The notes under the pieces: generated by a model | What the model saw: only the letters and a program-made list of their open reading frames with translations | Told to the model about the DNA's origin: nothing | Database searches by the model: none | In this document: positions 62,747 to 64,000 of the stretch, in pieces | Layout: the number at the start of each line of letters is the position of its first letter | Numbering within the stretch: position 1 is the stretch's first letter | Made by a program: the position numbers and the translations under genes | From: an uncultured Peptococcaceae bacterium | GTDB lineage: Bacteria > Bacillota > Peptococcia > Peptococcales > Peptococcaceae | Assembly: GCA_937976375.1 (NCBI GenBank) | Contig: CALJRU010000061.1 | Location: 44,250 to 108,249 of the forward strand | Reading direction: 5' to 3' | Length of the DNA: 64,000 nucleotides

Positions 62747-63415
62747 ATGACAACCATCGCCATCATCGACGACGACATCTACATCGGCAACATGCTCGAA
62801 GAACTGCTGCAGGCCAACGGCTATCAGGTGCTGCGCGCCTACTCCGGCACAGAAGCCCTCTATCTGCTGGAACGCACTCAGCCCGACCTGGTGCTCCTGG
62901 ACCTCATGCTGCCCGGGCTCAGCGGTGAAGCGGTGCTGCCGCACATCCAGGATATTCCGGTGATCGTTCTCAGCGCCAAGGTGGACGTGCAGGACAAAGT
63001 CCAGCTGCTGCTGGGCGGCGCCGCCGACTACATGACCAAGCCTTTCGACACCAGCGAGCTTCTGGCGCGCATCACCGTGCAGCTGCGCCAAAAGAGCACG
63101 CGCACAGCCAGCGGCCCGCTGCGCCTCGGCACCCTCTGCCTGGACAGCGCCCAGCGCAGCGTCAGTGTCGGCGGCCAGCCGGTTCATCTCACGCCGACAG
63201 AATTTGCCATTCTCAAACTGCTCATGCAAAACCCCAGCCAGGTGCTCACCAAAGCCGCCATCCTCGAGCGCATCAGCCATGACACCCCCGACTGCACCGA
63301 GCACTCCCTCAAGCAGCACATCAGCAACCTGCGCCGCAAGCTGCGCGAAGTCAGCGGCAAAGATTACATCGAATCGGTCTGGGGCATCGGCTTCAAAATA
63401 GCCGACGACGCTTGA
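62747..63415 (+). CDS. OmpR/PhoB-family response regulator
   Basis: 222 residues. Receiver domain with acidic pair (IIDDD near 8-11), phosphoacceptor in VLLDLMLPGLSG near D51, and the switch Lys in YMTKPFD near K100; winged helix at the C-terminus with LTPTEFAILKLLMQNPSQVL and the DNA-contacting SLKQHISNLRRKL. ATG 62747 is chosen because GGAGGTG lies seven bases before it. Codons end almost wholly in C or G here. No kinase gene is in the window; it may lie beyond the IS element. Confidence 0.93.
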   Translation: MTTIAIIDDDIYIGNMLEELLQANGYQVLRAYSGTEALYLLERTQPDLVLLDLMLPGLSGEAVLPHIQDIPVIVLSAKVDVQDKVQLLLGGAADYMTKPFDTSELLARITVQLRQKSTRTASGPLRLGTLCLDSAQRSVSVGGQPVHLTPTEFAILKLLMQNPSQVLTKAAILERISHDTPDCTEHSLKQHISNLRRKLREVSGKDYIESVWGIGFKIADDA

Positions 63416-63467
63416 CCAAATCTTTACCTTTTTCCTGACCGTTTTCTTGACCCCTCTCTGCTACAAT
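63413..63467 (+). promoter_or_regulatory. ABC gene promoter with tandem TKACC repeats
   Basis: Four TGACC/TTACC elements at 63413, 63424, 63436 and 63448 are spaced 11-12 bp apart, about one helical turn, and end nine bases before a -10 box TACAAT (63462-63467). No normal -35 box lies 17 bp upstream. OmpR-type regulators bind such tandem repeats, and the regulator gene is directly upstream. Confidence 0.5.
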
Positions 63468-63497
63468 GGCGCCATCAAGCAAAAGGAGGTCCTCATC

Positions 63498-63905
63498 ATG
63501 GACAATGTGCTCACCACCACCGCCCTGAGCAAGCGCTACAAACACACCGCCGCCCTCAACGCACTCACCATGCACGTGCCCAAAGGCGCCATCTACGGCT
63601 TCATCGGGCGCAACGGCGCCGGCAAAACCACACTCATCCGCCTGGTCTGCGGCCTGCAGCTGCCAAGCCAGGGCCACTTCACCCTCTACGGCAGCGACAG
63701 CCGCAGCCGCGACATCCATCGCGCCCGCAAGCGCATCGGCGCCGTCATCGAAAAGCCCTCGCTCTACCTCGACATGAGCGCCGCCGACAACCTGCGCCAG
63801 CAGTACCGCGTGCTCGGCATGCCCAGCTTCGACGGCATCGACAGCCTGCTGGACCGGGTTGGCCTGGCAGACACTGGCCGCAAAAAAGCCCGCCACTTCT
63901 CCTGA
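63498..63905 (+). pseudogene. ABC transporter ATP-binding protein, interrupted by IS3-family insertion
   Basis: 135 residues remain from ATG 63498 (AAAGGAGG upstream). The Walker A motif GRNGAGKTT and Q-loop region (IGAVIEKPSLYLDMSA) are intact and resemble BcrA/lantibiotic-resistance type ATPases. After KKARHFS, where the ABC signature would begin, the frame meets the first bases of the IS element and stops at its TGA. The signature, Walker B and H-loop are therefore lost. Context (OmpR regulator plus ABC ATPase) suggests a bacitracin/peptide-resistance style export module. Confidence 0.85.
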
Positions 63906-64000
63906 GCTGTCCCCAAAAAGTTGGACACTATGAAAATTAAATAACTTGGTTCTTTAAGGATTGGCATCTGTATTCTACAGGTGTCGATCCTTTTAATTTT
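63903..64000 (-). mobile_element. IS3-family insertion sequence, one end
   Basis: The terminal sequence TGAGCTGTCCCC followed by AAAAAGTTGGACA is typical of IS3-family (IS150-like) inverted repeats. It begins exactly where the ABC ATPase frame breaks. The transposase gene comes in from the right on the minus strand. The element continues past the window. Confidence 0.85.
63937..64000 (-). CDS. IS3-family transposase, C-terminal fragment
   Basis: Only the last 20 residues are in the window: KLKGSTPVEYRCQSLKNQVI before TAA. The LKG-x-x-PVEYR block is the usual end of the IS3-family OrfB/integrase-core transposase. It ends 34 bp inside the element's terminal repeat, as expected. Confidence 0.82.
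   Translation of the reverse strand, partial: KLKGSTPVEYRCQSLKNQVI

Overview
The window reads as chromosomal DNA of a Bacillota (Firmicutes) anaerobe of middling GC content. Supporting signs are a T-box leader on thrS, intrinsic terminators after most operons, strong Shine-Dalgarno sequences, frequent TTG/GTG starts, the short HisG plus HisZ form of histidine synthesis, a BirA operator on bioY, CsaB/TagO/TagA/LCP wall-polymer genes, rubredoxin and an old-yellow-enzyme type enoate reductase. The exact genus cannot be named from the sequence alone.

Layout. 1-4.3 kb: 3'-truncated DD-carboxypeptidase, thrS with a threonine T-box, and an AT-rich zinc-ribbon/XRE pair transcribed divergently. 4.3-10.3 kb: ClC-type channel, aminotransferase, trpS-tmk, rplI and a YybS-like membrane protein. 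10.3-17.8 kb: a complete ten-gene histidine operon (hisZGDCBHAFIE) from a consensus promoter with almost no leader; yybS-rplI follow it closely on the same strand. 17.8-19.0 kb: pRiA4b ORF-3-like protein and a small lipoprotein.

19.2-34.5 kb is the most unusual part. An operon-like set encodes an SPFH/zinc-ribbon protein, an AIM24 protein, a DUF4428/zinc-ribbon protein, a small membrane protein and two lipoproteins, bracketed by two paralogous output-less receiver-like proteins. Next to it lie a zinc-ribbon protein, a substrate-binding/7TM sensor with a degenerate kinase end, a histidine kinase and a LuxR-type response regulator, followed by a membrane-anchored LuxR regulator with an extracellular sensor domain and a substrate-binding lipoprotein without permease. 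Two near-identical 17-bp palindromes (CTACCC-N5-GGGTAG) sit at exactly the same distance upstream of -10 boxes at both outer promoters, and two copies of TATCCAWTGGATA sit at nearly the same distance in front of the two-component operon. None of the three promoters has a recognisable -35 box. I infer a self-contained, activator-controlled envelope-sensing locus.

34.6-48.4 kb: holA, a DD-carboxypeptidase-like protein that lacks catalytic residues, tRNA-Ala(GGC), a flavin enoate reductase, then envelope polymer genes (SH3 protein, tagO, csaB, DUF5693), an Rrf2 regulator, and cysS-cysE-xth. 48.6-57.4 kb: bioD, bioY, thioredoxin-like protein, trmB, rubredoxin, tandem MgtC proteins, and a LysR-trkA-trkH potassium-uptake operon. 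57.5-64 kb: Na/Pi cotransporter, tagA, LCP ligase, an orphan type IV pilin-like protein, a candidate small RNA, an OmpR-type regulator, and an ABC ATPase gene cut by an IS3-family element that runs off the window.
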